64,000 bases of DNA from assembly GCA_009667805.1 (NCBI GenBank), contig CM019064.1, positions 106,986,328 to 107,050,327 on the forward strand, written 5' to 3'. Shown here in pieces: positions 1 through 13,333 of this stretch. Each line of letters begins with the position of its first letter. Position 1 is the stretch's first letter. The notes beneath the pieces are model-generated. The model worked only from the letters and a program-made list of their open reading frames with translations, did no database searches and was not told where the DNA came from. This DNA comes from Leptobrachium leishanense. Taxonomy: Eukaryota > Chordata > Amphibia > Anura > Megophryidae. The position numbers and the translations under genes were made by a program.

Positions 1-1560
1 GCATAGGTGGGGTGTTTTTACCAAATATGGTTACAATTATGTTAATATCTCCTCAGCTCATTAAGTAATCGTGCATACTTCTAGCCGCCATTTATTATAC
101 TCCTGTACCCTCATAGTGTTGTTGTTGATTTGTGGTTTTAATATTTATATCTGAGAGCGTCTTTTGAATTATTAAAGTTGCATCCATCTTTCTTGCCACT
201 TCTTGGATAATCAGTCCTCAGTCTTTATGGCTGATGACTGGTCAATATTTGTTTATATGTTTTTCACAATTGCACAGGTTTAATCCTGATATGAAAGTGG
301 TATGCCGGTGCACTATCTGGGATAAGTGATTGTTAGACCTGAGGTACCTGAGGTTCCTTGGTCTCCTTTTTCTGTTTGCAATAGGTTATCATTGATATAC
401 CAGAGTGCAGCATCTCTACGCACATTGTGTTCTTTTTAATTCTTTTTCTTTTGCGATCTAATGTTATGTTTATTTTCAATAAAATTCATATAATCTTGTA
501 AACCGTTTAAAGCATGTTTATTTCTTGCTCAAAAAGTGCATACATCCGTACTTGTCGATGCTGAATTTCTACCATCAACATACCCAACTCACCATTTGGT
601 GCAGGGAATTTAAAACTTGTCCATATTGTATGTTCTTAGCCTGGTGTTAAGACTCAAATAACTCAAACTTAGTCATGGTTTTCAATGCTCAAGGTAAGCT
701 TGTTAATAAACACTTGAAAGAAAATAGCTCCCTGTACAGGGTCACAGAATACTCTTACTATCACCCTTACGAACTGGATAAAAGAGAGATGTACAAGCAA
801 AGAGAAGAAGATTGATGACCACCCCTGCCTGGAATTGGGAACAAAAGACTAAGGATGAAAGAGAACATATGTATTTCATAAATATTGGATGGCCTGGGGG
901 AATGATCAAGGTGAAAGCAGACTGTATGTTACAGTATATATAATAAATGCAGCACATACAACCATGTCTGAATTGATAACCGATGCCTGCATCTGTTGAG
1001 CATACAGGTCGGTTGCTACAACATATAAATATTTTCATACATGATACAGGAGTAATGGCAGAAATGACAAATCACAGGCCTTCCACTTATTCTACACAAT
1101 TTGCACAGCTGTCTGTGCACTTTGAAAATGGGACTAACTTGGCAACTGAGTTTAACCTTCATTTGTCTGAATACTTGCTAATGCTACTCCAAATCAGGGT
1201 CATAAAGTTCCAGTATCGTATTCACAGAAGATAGCCATGCTCATAAAATACTGAAGGATTGGAGCCACATGTGCAAAAATGTAGAAACAAAGTTTAAATG
1301 GGAAAATTTTATCCCTGTGTTACAAAGTCAGTTGTTAAACAGGGTTTTGTATTAGGTGTTACCATGACAACAAATTGGGTACGGTATAATATACGATTCT
1401 AGCACAACCTAAAAACTAATAATAAAACCAGAGTAAAGGGTAGATGATGCTACTCTGTACCGTATTAGCAGAACAATGAACCTATGGACAGGGCCACCAG
1501 TTCCTTGGGCACTATCAGCTGCCCCTCTCTAAAACTGGGATGCTAAGGGGAAAAATTTGC
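1..1560. other. Unassigned AT-rich intergenic sequence
   Basis: No coding potential, RNA gene or clear repeat boundary was found here. The short ORFs near 742-1234 have no recognisable domain and overlap on opposite strands, which is what random ORFs look like. Confidence 0.5.
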
Positions 1561-1665
1561 CAAGGACGTCATCCCTGCACGAGAGGTGCAGCAACCCCTG
1601 ACGATCGTTTCAGCCTTGTTAGGCCTCGTCAGGAGGGTGTAGCTGGCACCCTTCTAGGTCCATGT
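1560..1665. repeat. Possible dispersed repeat with an 8-bp stem hairpin
   Basis: A GC-richer island in AT-rich sequence. The arms CCTGACGA and TCGTCAGG (about 1597-1633) can pair around a pyrimidine-rich loop, and a short segment containing GTGTAGCTGGCACC follows. It looks like part of a SINE-like repeat, but no A/B box pair or target duplication could be confirmed. Confidence 0.3.
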
Positions 1666-4190
1666 CTGGATGATCCTGTAAACGTATAATGAGAGAAAGG
1701 GGGGTAAAGCCTGTTGGTGCTACATAAATACAGTTATGATTACCGAGTGATCTCTTAACACTGATGGCTCCAGTCCTAAATATATATGGCTAAGCTGCTA
1801 TTCCAAGGTGAACCACAACTCCTGTTGGAGAAAGAGCCCAGAGAATAATGATTGATACCCAACTGCAAAATTACTTAACATCGCATAAAAAAATAAGCAT
1901 ATAAATTCAATTCTTAAACCCTTATCCATCAATAAACATGAGGGTACAATTCTCCACCTCCACTTGCTGTAAAAAAAGGACATGGAGGAAAATAGTTCTT
2001 TGATGTCTGTAAAAATTGATATATGCACTTTATCTTTTTATAGTTAATGGATGCATAATAGTTTAAATGCATTTGCTGCTATCACTTCTATTGTGTAATT
2101 CTATTTACAATAAACCATACAATTCAACCAAAACAGTGCATTGCAGAAGTAAAAACTTTACAAGTGTTTGTCATCCATGTAGTGGTAAAAAAAAAAGTAC
2201 ATACAGTGGTATAGGCAAAAATAAATTGCTTTAGATGCTTTAGACAAGGTGAAGAAAACATAAATGTACATGCATGGTTAAAGAACATTAAAGTGTAATG
2301 TAAACAGTTAAGAACAGTATATTTTTGTTGTGATAATAATGTGCAGAAGATTAACACAATTTTACTCACATCTCCCTGAGCTTTTATAAAGAAATGTTCA
2401 TTAAATATCATATTTGGCCAGTTTATAGAATGCCACATCCCTTCTTTGAGTTCCAAGATTTCTTCGGTTAAAATTGGTGGGAATAAACAGGATACAAAAC
2501 ACTAATCAATTTGACGGTATATGTAATGTAATGTAATGTAGAAAAAGTAGAGGTAAATAATCCTACTCCTGTGTATAAGAGCTAGCTTGAATATTTGGCT
2601 CAATCTGTGCTCATTGATGTTTCAAGATACACTTTTCCTTTGTAACGTGGCAAGATCCTAAACAGTGAGGCAGTATGGAAAATCTTCACACAGTGAATAT
2701 TTCGCAAGAGGGTATTTATTAAAATAAACAACTACCCATAAAAACATGAAATAAAAAAAAACAGTACGCAAACCCAGATTTTGATTAATATTTGGCTTCC
2801 TCAGTCTGTATAACGTGATCATAAGAACAGGTGTGTATATAAATAAATATATATATATCACATAAATTACCAATATATTTTAAGGCGTGCTGCTTCTCTT
2901 TTTCCTATGGCGATGCTTGGCTTCCTGCCTGCTTGATTGCATATCGCGTTATTTCCTATATAATTTGCATTCCATCTAGAGCTTTTTCCAGTTTTGCGTG
3001 TCAATGTGCATTTCATTATCGGTACTTAATCTTCTTTGACTGATTACATTTCATTTAAAGACATTTGTTGATCTAGGTTAGAGTCCAGAAAAAGAAAAAA
3101 TACAGATCATATACTGTTCTTTAATATTTGTTGCAGAATCTTTACTTAATAGTTGTTACATAATGTATTGGTTCGTTTCTCCATGTATTTCCTCACTGAA
3201 TTATCGCAATAAGTACATATTGATAATATTATATATGATCTCAAATTAATAGAACACATTTAAATAAATGATAAACATTTTAATGTTTGACAATAATTTG
3301 TGTTGGATGGTAAAAGTATGACTCAATGGGTTACACTTTAAACATGTTTGTATATTTACATTTTTCACACTATTTTATGTTAAAAATGATAAGTACTTTT
3401 CACAGTATACCTATATTTATTGATGTGTCCAGGTTAACTTTATATTATTGTTTTTGTCGCTACATGCACTTTTAAATGTTGTTTTGTAAATAGTGTATTT
3501 CAACACAATTAACACAAACTAAACAAAGTTTCTATCCAGTGTATCTGATAAAGGTTTGAATAACATTTTGTCTTGGTTTCTAAAAGTCTGCAAATGCTGA
3601 ACATCAGCCGTCACCTTCTCAAAACAAATCCATACATGTAGTGATGTCAAATAAATTAAGCATATGTGACAAACTTCCTATGTGTTTTGCTAATGGCAGC
3701 TTGCAACCTTAGGGGATAGTGATTTGTCATTCATATTTACTCCAAGCTGCCTGTGTATTTTTATCATTTTTATTCTATTAAGAAAATTCCACTTCCTATC
3801 CAAAAACAAGTCAATATGTGACACAAAAGTGTGTTTATAATGTGACTACAGGGAGTCTCCTCAAAAAGACACAATAGCACACTTTGTAATCATAGCCATT
3901 GGTAATTATTTTTCCATATTGATAAGTGATTAATAATGATATTAGGGAAAGATCACCTAAGAGGTTTGCCTTGATGCTGTCAAGTGAACCTCTCTTATTA
4001 AGTAGACTTAGGTATTGCAAAAACATTTGTATGAACCAAGCAGGACTAGGCTATGAGACCCTAGACACAGACACGTTGACAGGAGAGTCTGTGATAGGTG
4101 GTCTAGATGTGCTGAGGGGCTTGAATGTGATGCATCCCATTACTTACAGGTAGAGGACACCCCCTAGTCGCTAGTTGCCGTTCATAGGCA
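1666..4190. other. Unassigned AT-rich sequence
   Basis: Long AT-rich stretch with a few simple repeats, for example a short (ATGTA)n run near 2517-2540 and (AT)n near 2840-2860. No element boundaries or coding signal could be supported. Confidence 0.5.
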
Positions 4191-4191
4191 G

Positions 4192-5068
4192 CTACATCTG
4201 ACACTGGGACCACATAACCATCAGAGGAACAGTATAAGCCTGAGGTTTAACATGAGGATGTTTAGCCGTCTGGAGAAGGTTAATCTGTGAAGCCAGGAAA
4301 AGCACGACCTCCATGGATTCATCAGGCTTGGGCCCCATGGGCGAGGTGGATTCCACCTCCATAGGCTGGTCAGGCACAAGAGTCATGAGTCCGGTGGGCT
4401 TGGTCCCCATCAGCTCAGCGGGTGAGTCTACCTCAGAATCTTCCTCCCCAGACCTGGTTACTCTATACAGGGATCTGGCCGATTTAGGAGTTTTGGTAGT
4501 AGACCTGGATCTGGCAATAGTGGACACGCCGCATGATCTGGCAACAGTGTATGCGCTGCGGGGTTTGGCAACTACGGCTTTGCCACCAGGCTTGGAAACT
4601 ATGGCTCTGTGGGACATAGAAACAGTGGACTCACCACCAGACTTGGAACTAGTAGCTCCACTGTTGCACTTGGATACAGTGCGCTTACCACCAGACTTGG
4701 GACCTGCAGCTCTACTGTGGAACTTGGATACAGTGGACTCACTGCCAAGCTGGGAAACTGTGGCTTCACCACTCTGAGAAAAAAAGAGCAGGCTGTTTCG
4801 GCTTGTGGGGTTTAACAGGGCACTGGGAAATACAATGTGTTGAACCCCTACAATAGAAGCAGAGGTTGTCTGGTCTCCATCTGTTCTACTCTGGTGAGAG
4901 TGGGATATGAACTCTGCTCCTCAATGAATCAGGATTGTCTGAAGTCTTAGCAGGAGCTTGTAAGGCGATCTTTAACCCGTTCAGGTCGGTCACCAGTTTA
5001 AACATTGGGTGCAGCATGGAATCCAACACAGTAAGTATCCCTGAAGGCTTTATGGGTGGCCATCATTC
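4192..5068 (-). pseudogene. Degraded Ty3/gypsy gag remnant (zinc-knuckle region)
   Basis: Read on the minus strand directly inside the LTR at 5069-5895. At 4861-4820 it encodes a CX2CX4HX4C zinc knuckle, CFYCRGSTHCISQC, the nucleic-acid-binding motif of retroelement Gag nucleocapsid. It resembles the CFYCAGADHFRLRC knuckle of the chromovirus at 29.8 kb. The reading frame then breaks at a homopolymer run (about 4780-4786). It continues in a second frame to 4192 as a low-complexity Ser/Lys/Gly tail, with four degenerate repeats built on SKSGG and ESTVS. Stops interrupt the region between the LTR and the knuckle. Protease and the rest of pol are absent, so this is a 5' fragment. The plus-strand ORF at 4313-4777 is the antisense shadow of the tail. 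Confidence 0.7.
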
Positions 5069-5895
5069 TGTCACGGCAGTCGTGGTGGGGCCCATGTTCA
5101 GAATTAAATGCCCAAAGGGCAGGGGATACCACTCAGACAACAGGTATAATGACGGACAGTGAGAACACCACAGGGCTTGGCAGAGACTCCTGCATCATGG
5201 CACAACCACAAAAAACCCTAACAGTGGCAGGTCGGTCTTTAGAGTAGTCGGATCTGAGCTATTAGGAAATACCACAGGGCTGTGCAAAGTCTCAGGATAT
5301 AAACAGTATATACGAATGGAGTCAGCACGTTATGGGTAAAGACAAACTCATGATCATATTACAGCCAGGGATCATATGCCAGAGCGGGTAGTCGGAATTG
5401 CCAGGGATCAGAATACCAGAGAGGGATGTCAGAACAGGCCAGGATCATACACAGAATATCAGCAGAGAAATAAATAAATCAGAAAACAAAAGCACAGCAA
5501 GGGAAAAACACAACCTGAATCACACACGAAACAGGATGGGAAATAGCACAAAATGAATAACCAAAATAAACCAAGGACATGGCGACAGGAGTAACAAACT
5601 GACAGAGGGAAATAGAGAACCAAAAATATACTAGAATAAAATAAACAAACAGAACAGGAACTTGCATGAAACAGGAGCACAGAGCAACAATGACTTGGAG
5701 TGACTCAAAAATCATGGAGCAATGCAAAATGGAAGCAGTGCTCTTAAATAGGAAGTGAATCAGAACATCAGAGAGACAGGTGCGCGAGTTGACTGCAACC
5801 AAAAAAGCCCTGGGCTGGAACCCAGGACTGGCAACAGGAACCAAGAACTGAACCGGATCAGCTCACATACAGGAGGCAGGGATGGAAATGTGACA
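5069..5895 (-). mobile_element. LTR of a degraded gypsy-type element
   Basis: On the minus strand the segment begins TGTCACATTTCC and ends CTGCCGTGACA, giving inverted TGTCAC/GTGACA termini like those of the 28-kb chromovirus LTR. A TATTTAAG box lies at about 5747-5754. The internal text CTGATATTCTGTGT recurs in the LTR remnant at 11.5 kb. The neighbouring zinc knuckle shows this is the 5' LTR. No second LTR was found, so no target duplication can be tested. Confidence 0.65.
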
Positions 5896-6032
5896 ACGTC
5901 AGGTATGTAGGTAGCTCCTCAACCCTCCTCACTGTGATTAGATGGAGATTGCATTGTCACCCTCAAAATCAGTCATCCGAACCTGGGCCCTCATAGCCTT
6001 GCTAAGCTGGAGATTCGCCTAGACCTGGAGGT

Positions 6033-6133
6033 CGGCTGAGCCCCTGGCTCGGCAGGCCTCCAAGTGCACATGAGCACCCGTCTCGGCAGGGCCTTCAAGC
6101 TCACATGAGCCCCCAGCTTGGCAGGGCCTCCAG
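6033..6133. repeat. Short GC-rich tandem repeat, about three units
   Basis: Three imperfect units of about 35-40 bp, each containing CGGCAGG(G)CCT followed by CACATGAGC. No coding meaning is apparent. Confidence 0.5.
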
Positions 6134-6150
6134 GGCCCAGGTTCAGAAGA

Positions 6151-6233
6151 CTGATTTTCGGTTTCAGTTTTCGGCCGAACTCAGCTGCCATTTTCGGTTT
6201 CAGCCCGAAATTTTCATTTCAGTGCATCGCTAG
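6151..6233 (-). mobile_element. hAT-like terminal fragment
   Basis: On the minus strand it begins TAGCGATGCACTGAAAT and continues with alternating TTTCGG/CCGAAA motifs. This layout is common at the ends of vertebrate hAT elements with TAGxGATGCAC termini. The opposite end was not found. Confidence 0.45.
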
Positions 6234-9200
6234 TTATAACGCATTGCACCATCATCTTCATACTTGCTGTCACAGTGGGAAATGAGAAGGTGAGTTATTA
6301 CAGCAATATTATTCACTTTATTATTGAAAAGTGAACAATATGACTGCTTTTGGGAACAAAATGAAAACCAAAAACATATATATTTTTATTTAATTAACTT
6401 CTTTTTTAATTTTACAAATGTAGTGGTCAAGTTCGGATTCTGACCTTTCCAATGACATCTCATTTGACCACCTATATTTCACGAATTCTGAGATAAAGGG
6501 GTCCAAAAGATACCTGCATCTCCTGTACTCTTCTTTCTGATGTCATCGGGCATGTACGGGATGATGTAGAAGCTGGGGGGACAGTCCCACTGTTCTTTTT
6601 GATGACAGCCCGCTGTGATAGAAGCAGCACGTAAAGGTAAAACGCACGTCCGTCGCGCTTTAGTGGTTCACTTGTATAATTTCAAAAAGGGTCCATATAG
6701 AAATGTATTGTGCAGGGACGTTTAACGATTATAATCCCAAGAATCTTATCCCTGTACAGTAGTGAGTACCTCAGAGATCTCCCTGTATTCTGCCTTCTCA
6801 CAAGCTGTTGTAATGCAGCAATAAAGTTTGTTGAACCTTTCGTTGCACAGACAGTGAGAGCTGCTTCATGTAGCTTATCTACAGTACTGCACGAGTAAGC
6901 TCTCACAAAAAACGTGTTTCTCCCCAAGGAGAAAACTAAACTTGCATTAAAAAATATATTTAAATGTGGTTCTATATATTCTAATTCTAGTTTCCCATTG
7001 TATTTTAATGTACAAATGTGTATACATGTTTATGGTCGTTAAAGGACTAATATGGGAAGAGAAGTTGAAATGTAAGCGGCTAAATTTGTCAGTGTTTGTA
7101 TAAACTGGAAAAGTTAGATTTCTTATGTTAAAAAATACATAAAAATGACATTAATTGTATATCTTCCCTTAGTCTACATTTTTATTCATTTATTTTATAA
7201 CATTTTGTAAGAATGTCTGGATTTTATATTACCACTAAAGAACTTTAATAGCAAAGACATTCCGAGGAAAGTTACTAATCACAGCTACACATAAAAGTAT
7301 ACCATATCTGCACAGAGGAAACCATTTTCCATTTACCTGCACAAGGGTTATAGTTTCCATAGATGTGTTTTAACTAATTATTTATCGTAATGATGTGTGC
7401 GTGTCTTTAATTTATTGCATTGCATTTTAGCACAAGGAATTTTGCAAGGTGTTTCCAGGACAAGCTATTAGCTTAATGAAGTGAAATAGTAAATGTGATA
7501 TTTAAATATTTTCCTTATAATAAACTGTGCCATCAGATGAAGTGCGGCTGCTTTATTGCATGCAGATAATAACCCCTTTCAGTTTTAAAAGCTCCATCAT
7601 TAACAATGAAAAAAATTAAAGTTCATTACTGTGTTATAACAACACTGTCCAAAAGCAACTCTAAAAGAACCACTGTACGTGTCACCAACTTGTAATAATA
7701 TTTCTTGTAATATGGTCGTGGTCATGTTAATGGTAAGTTTAGTTCCCTTGAGATATAAAATTAGAAAATCCATGGCTAAAGCACTGATCTTTGAGCTAAA
7801 ATGATTTGCATAAAAGGAGCATAACTTCTAGAGAATAGATTTAAATTGCAGTACATAGAATTTAAATTGTAGGATGTTCTATGCAAGGTTTGTAAGGCCT
7901 AGTGGAGCACCAAAAGCATATGTCAAGATAGAACAGTGGAAAAACTCATTATAAGACCAGGACAAAATGGTTGCTAGCTTACCAGTTCCACAGAGGTTTC
8001 ATGGGAAAATAATAACACAGAGAACAAATAAATGAGAACCAACCCTGACATCCTCTCAGGAGGCAGTTTATCCACTAGTGATTAAGTATCCCTGATGGCA
8101 CATTGCAGCCTTTGGTCCTCTGTTTTGAAAATGTACTGTGGTATTGAACGTCAGATCTACAAATGTAAAAAAAAGTCTGGACCACAATGTCCACGAGCAC
8201 TAGTGGTTGAAATAGATTGTTGTTCTGATGTTGACCCATGCTCATTATGATGATAGCCAGTGATGATTCCCAAAATTTATAGTAGTGCCTGGGGCCGTGG
8301 GAAATCCCTGCCCTGGACCCGGTCTTATTAGGAACACCCTGTCCTGTACCTTGCAAACTCCTGGGTCTTGGGACCCTACCTATCCTGGCTCAAGGTAACA
8401 TGCATATCCTGGGCCTGGGTTCTTAGGTAACCCTGTCATGGGCCTCGGCCTTGGGAGGCCCTCCCACCCTGGGTCTGGCCTTGGGTTCCTCTGGCCTTGG
8501 CCTGGTGGTCCTGGGATCCATTTCCCAGGCCATGGGATTCCTTTCCCACAACCCCTCTCCAGGAGCTTGTTGAATGTTTCATCGGATTACCTAAACCTGT
8601 ACATAGTTTCAAGCTAATAAAGCTGCAGGAGGCATCACGCAGGGGTGGAATTGTGGTGGGCCCCACTGAGTTTCAACATTGAGAACCACTGGATTAACTG
8701 GATTGACATCTACTGCCCCCCTATGGTCTATTACATGCTGTGCTGGATGCATGTCACATTTTGCAGAGATCAAAGGGAGACCAGCCTGGATTAAGGTGAC
8801 AATTTAATAGAAACAAAACGGTTGAGGAGGGGGAGTGCGAATGGGGGTCAGGAAGGATTAATGTTTAATCCAACCATTTCCTGCTCCAACAGATAGCTAT
8901 ACTATCCCTTTCTTTAAGTAAGTCAAGACATAGTACTTTTTACCTGGAAAAAAAAAGTTGAAAAAAATCTTGTTCTAAGTATAAAAAACAAATCGATTTT
9001 TCTTTTTTAAGAAGTGACACAGAAGTCTAGACTGATACTGCTCAAAACTGATACAAATACAGGCTCCGCAAGTTATTATTCCAAATCTATCTTTGCAATG
9101 TGATAATTAAAAAAGTATGTAGCAACCATTTCAACATTTACATTTTTGTGGTCAGTAGCACTTGGCTAGCCTTCATAGTGATGAATGTTTTACCCCTTAA

Positions 9201-9540
9201 CTAACACCAGTCTGCTGCTCGGACGATTCTCACTATCTTTTATCAAAAACACTATACACCCTCTGAAATAACTGCGATCAGCAAGAACAATTAAATGGAG
9301 TGTATCACACAAGTGGTTTTATTATAAATCTGAAGTACTGTTGTGAGAAAAATAAGACATCAAAGTGACGTTAACTATAAAAGACAGTGTGCTTTAACAA
9401 TATAAAAATAGCACTCGCAGTAATATAATTTAGTGTGACTACCAGGGGCTGTGCACAGAATATTCATAACAGAATGAAATACACATAGGATTCCACAGGA
9501 AATGGGGAAGTTATGCAAAGTCTCCATAGAATGCAGTTAG
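6234..9540. other. Unassigned sequence with minor repeat traces
   Basis: Mostly AT-rich with no gene. At 8280-8530 there is a degenerate run of CCTGGG/CCTTGGG words. At 8677-8692 the sequence TTGAGAACCACTG matches the inverted form of the CAGTGGTTCTCAA terminus of Charlie-like hAT elements, but no partner end was found. A segment of about 55 bp at 9440-9500 recurs at 11515-11575. Confidence 0.45.
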
Positions 9541-9569
9541 AAGTGGTTACAATGCGAACCAGAAACTTT

Positions 9570-10455
9570 GGGTTCTATTCCATAGTTGGCGCTATTTTAG
9601 CACCGCAATATATAACCATTGATGCCAGAATAAGTGTGTTTAACGCATGCCATTCATATTGCATTTCTGACCCTACCGCCATTAGTAATCCGTTAGTGCA
9701 TCGTTTTTTGCACATCCTATACTTAACATGGGGAGCGCAAATGTACATTAGCCTATTGATAAGTAAGATATTACAATATTAGCCAATTACCGCAGGTAAT
9801 AGCTACACCTAAAATCTGGTGCTACATAATTCTGCAGTTGCTCACGCAATAAATATGATACTCGCCTTTCATTCTGCGGTGTGAGAACGGTGGCCCGATC
9901 TGCTGCTTCTTGTAGCTGGGAGCAAAGTGAGACTCCGCAAAGCTGTATGAGCCCAGAAGCCTAACCGTCCATGGAGTCCTATGGAGTCCTATGGAGTCCA
10001 GGAGGTGATACTCACTGTGGCGCAGAAGCACTACTGCGAGTATCCCAGAGGTTAGTGCTGCATTCTGGGGCAAGGTGCTGAGGTAGTGCCTGTACCCGAA
10101 ATATTGCACTAAGGCTAGCAGCACACAAGCGCATTTGGTGCTTGTGTGCGCCCGCACTTCCCTGCGTCCGTGCCGTTTTGACAGGAAGGGCCAACCACCA
10201 GACGTGAAAAAGCCCTCCCCGTCAAAAAGCTAAACGGATGCTGACAGGGATACAAAGCGCGATCCTCCATAGGATAGCAGGAAGATAGCTGAGCACAGAG
10301 AGTGGAAGGAAAGCCCACTCCCACGGATGTTCCTTCCTCTCTCTGTTAACGCTCGTGTGCCGCCAGCTTAAGATGGAGACTCTATGGGGAAATCTGCGGG
10401 TGCAGATTTTTCCAGTTATTGCGCCCATTTTAGCGCGAAGAGTGGAATAGGGTCT
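9570..10455. mobile_element. Family G MITE, copy 1 (host of a nested MITE)
   Basis: The ends are imperfect inverted repeats: GGTTCTATTCCATAG near 9571 and GTGGAATAGGGTC near 10442-10454. Both lead inward into text containing TTTTAGC and GCGC. Parts recur in inverted order at 56.57-56.88 kb, including the ATAATTCTGCA / GATTCTGCA palindrome. It is interrupted by the MITE at 10113-10367. No transposase is present, so it is non-autonomous. Confidence 0.5.
10113..10367. mobile_element. Family D MITE (TTA/TAA-type), nested
   Basis: The termini are inverted: GGCTAGCAGCACACAAGCG at the left, and CGCTCGTGTGCCGCCAGC at the right. TAA is next to both ends, consistent with a TWA target duplication. It lies inside the family G element and shares the GGCTRGN start of the other D elements. 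No coding capacity. Confidence 0.55.
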
Positions 10456-10545
10456 TTTGATTTGTCAAATTAATATGTCTCAACGTCAAAATCAGAATCA
10501 ACCTTAAAGTGTCAATGTCATGGGCAACAAGACTTTTGTCCATTA

Positions 10546-11299
10546 GGCCTTGTTCACAACAAATGCAGAGAAGATCTGCTCAGGTTTCTGCACACGTACA
10601 TTAGTCTTTTAGACATGTTTTTGACGTATTTTAGATGCTTTTTTGACGTGTTTTTGATAAGGAGGAGTGGTGGGGGTAGGGGGTGATGGAATACTGCATT
10701 TGAGGAACTACTAGTATATTAACAACCATGCCATTCACATTGAAGTACTCACTAGAGCGCTCCTTATCAGTAGAAGACATAGCCTCATATCCTGGGCACA
10801 CTCTTCCTGCTATCGAACTCCACTGATCAGCCTTCTTCCTATTGTTCTTTTATTAAAAATGCCTGCTGTCATACAGCTCAGGGCACTCTTTCACCATACT
10901 AATGAATTTATCTGGGTCACAAAACCTGTCCACCATTGTTCCTTTGCTCTCCAGATCACAAGGTCACCTTTTTCCACAGACAGGAAGTGACAAAGGAAGA
11001 TTAGGTCATAACAGATGACCATAGAGTTTTTTTCTTTATGGTTAGTTTTTTGCATTGAATTGCATTGCGTTGTGTTTTTGACGCGTTTTGATGCATTTTT
11101 GTTGCGTTCCGGAGCAGGTCCAGAGCAGATAAAATAGGGCTTGCTGTAGTTTTTTCACCTGCTCTGGACCTGCTCTGGAACTGAATGCTGTGATGTGAAC
11201 TGGAGCAAAAAATACCATTGGAATACATTGGACGCAGTTTTGATCCGGTCTGCAACTGCTCTGCTGTGCACCTGCTCCGCGCTTGGTGTGAACAAGGCC
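10546..11299. mobile_element. 754-bp MITE with TTA target duplication
   Basis: TTA at 10543-10545 and 11300-11302 flank inverted termini GGCCTTGTTCACA / TGTGAACAAGGCC. A 3-bp TWA duplication is the PIF/Harbinger signature. An internal hairpin at about 11110-11180 is built from GGAGCAGGTCCAGAGCAG and its complement. The weak ORFs inside are artefacts of the palindrome. Confidence 0.7.
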
Positions 11300-11506
11300 T
11301 TAGACAGAGCACAGCTCCTTTTATTTAGATCTAGTAGTTTTTTTGCTGACCTATAAAATGTAAAATAAAATGGAGATATTTCCATTTTTAAGGTTCCCTC
11401 CGTCCCCCACATGACTGCAGCATGCTGCAGTGAAGAGGACAGCTGTGAGCAGGTAGATGTCCTAAAGGATAGCCCTCTGTTCACTCTGTATGCTGCACTG
11501 TCTTCC

Positions 11507-11992
11507 TGTCAGGATCAGTGACCAGGGACTGTGTGCAGAATATTCATAACAGAAGGAAATACACATAGGATTCTAATGCTATCTGTATTTCCTGACTGAT
11601 ATTCTGTGTTTGATCTTGGCTATGTTTACTCGATTGTGTGATACTCTATTTCCCTTTTACTTTGGTTACTTTTACTGTGTTGTTTGATATTCTGTCTCCC
11701 TTTGATTACCTGTACTAGTCAGTGCTCTAGTCATTTGGCTTATTTGTTCCCCTTTGCCCTGTTTGGCATTATTTGTGCCACTTTGTTTTCCCTCTTTACA
11801 TCCAGCCGCACTAAGGACCGGAGGTTAGGATTAGTTGTGTGAATTAATTTGCTGTGTTTTAGGACTCTCTTCTGCTGCCGCCATTGCGAAGCCCAGCCAT
11901 ATTATGGACTGGTCCCACACTTGGAGTAAATGTTCTTGGTTTTACATTTAGGTTTCTCTAGAGTTCCACCAAAACCATTACACAGTGTAGCC
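11507..11992 (+). mobile_element. Gypsy-type LTR remnant
   Basis: Begins TGTCAGGATCAGTG and shares CTGATATTCTGTGTTTGATC with the minus-strand LTR at 5.1-5.9 kb, so the two belong to related families. The right edge, near ACCATTACA, is uncertain. No internal region follows. Confidence 0.45.
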
Positions 11993-13333
11993 AATTCACT
12001 CCAAGTTTCTGCAAGGGTTGGCTGACAATGAACTCTTAGAATAAGAAGTAATTATCCAAAATCTTTATATGGGGACGGAATTGTCACATAAACTGGCTTA
12101 CAATTCTCAAAGGAAATTTAAGGGGTTTTAAGTATTTCTTCCAGTGGGAGGTGAGCAGAAGAGATTATCCGATTCTTTTTGTAGGAATATTAAAGAGGGA
12201 AAAGGATTTAAAATGTCTTAGATAGACATTCCTAAAAATTACGCTCAACAACAAAATACTGATTATAAATACTGGCAATGGGTATTTTCAATGTTGACTT
12301 TAGACAAGGGTCTTCACCCACTGTAACCTCTTTGTGCCTGGCTTAGACATTAATAATATATGACAGGATATTTGTACTTGTGAATCATACGAGGATAGCA
12401 CACTCCTTATGGGAACTATATGTTGATTACAGTCAAATCCAAAACATATGCCTTTAGTGAAAAGTGAAGTAATGAACCAGCTCCAAATATAATAAAAGAG
12501 GGAGCATATGGTTCTTTAACATTGTTTATCTTCAGAATGTGTTTTTTTTTAGATTCAGATCATTTCCTTGTGTCGGGAAATTAATTCTTTGAAGTTTTAG
12601 ATGTGAGTTTTTCAGCTGTAACTACACGCTGCCTCAAATATGACTAAAGTGACCTGTGTGAATACATTCCACATACCACTCTGTGTTGCGAGATTTACGG
12701 TAATCCCAGAAATTCACTTAACGTAATCAAATACGGAGGAGCAGTTTATTTTATAATCAGTTAGGCACTGTATATTTTTTTGCTACTGGAGATTTGTTTT
12801 GAAAAGAAAAAAGGGAAATATTCTTTCACTTCTAAGCATGTTTTAGCTGCTCTCTATACTTCATAACGAAGGTTCCATCATACACGACTATTTCTTAAGC
12901 TAATTGCTACTTCCAGCTTTTACATTTATATTCATCCAGCCTTGCTAAAAAAAGGTCCCAAGATCGAAATGTTGCTTTTGCTCCAAATAAACATTATGTT
13001 GCTTGACACACCTTGTGTGGCCAGTTCTTTGCTTTAAGATGCATAGCATTCCACTCACAGCTGTCACTCCAACAGAATACCACTGGGAGTGGGTGACAGC
13101 AAAACTTTGATAAGTATTTATACAGAATTTTACAACTAACAAAATGTATAGGGATGTATTGCCTATAAAATGAGCACATCATGTGCCAAGCATGAGAGGT
13201 GCCCTTTAAATAAAAATAAAATATTTCCCTGCGGTCTAGGCCTGACTATTGGATAATGTTTAAAAAATGTATCGGGAATTGTTATCAGGCATAGAATTAG
13301 CAGTAAGCCAAGCACTCCCTTACAAGAGCAGAG
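11993..13333. other. Unassigned sequence
   Basis: AT-rich; nothing with supportable coding, RNA or mobile-element structure was seen. Confidence 0.5.

Noticed and set aside
4313..4777. 154-codon plus-strand ORF
   Set aside because: It is the antisense of the minus-strand gag tail, which has the zinc knuckle and adjoining LTR.
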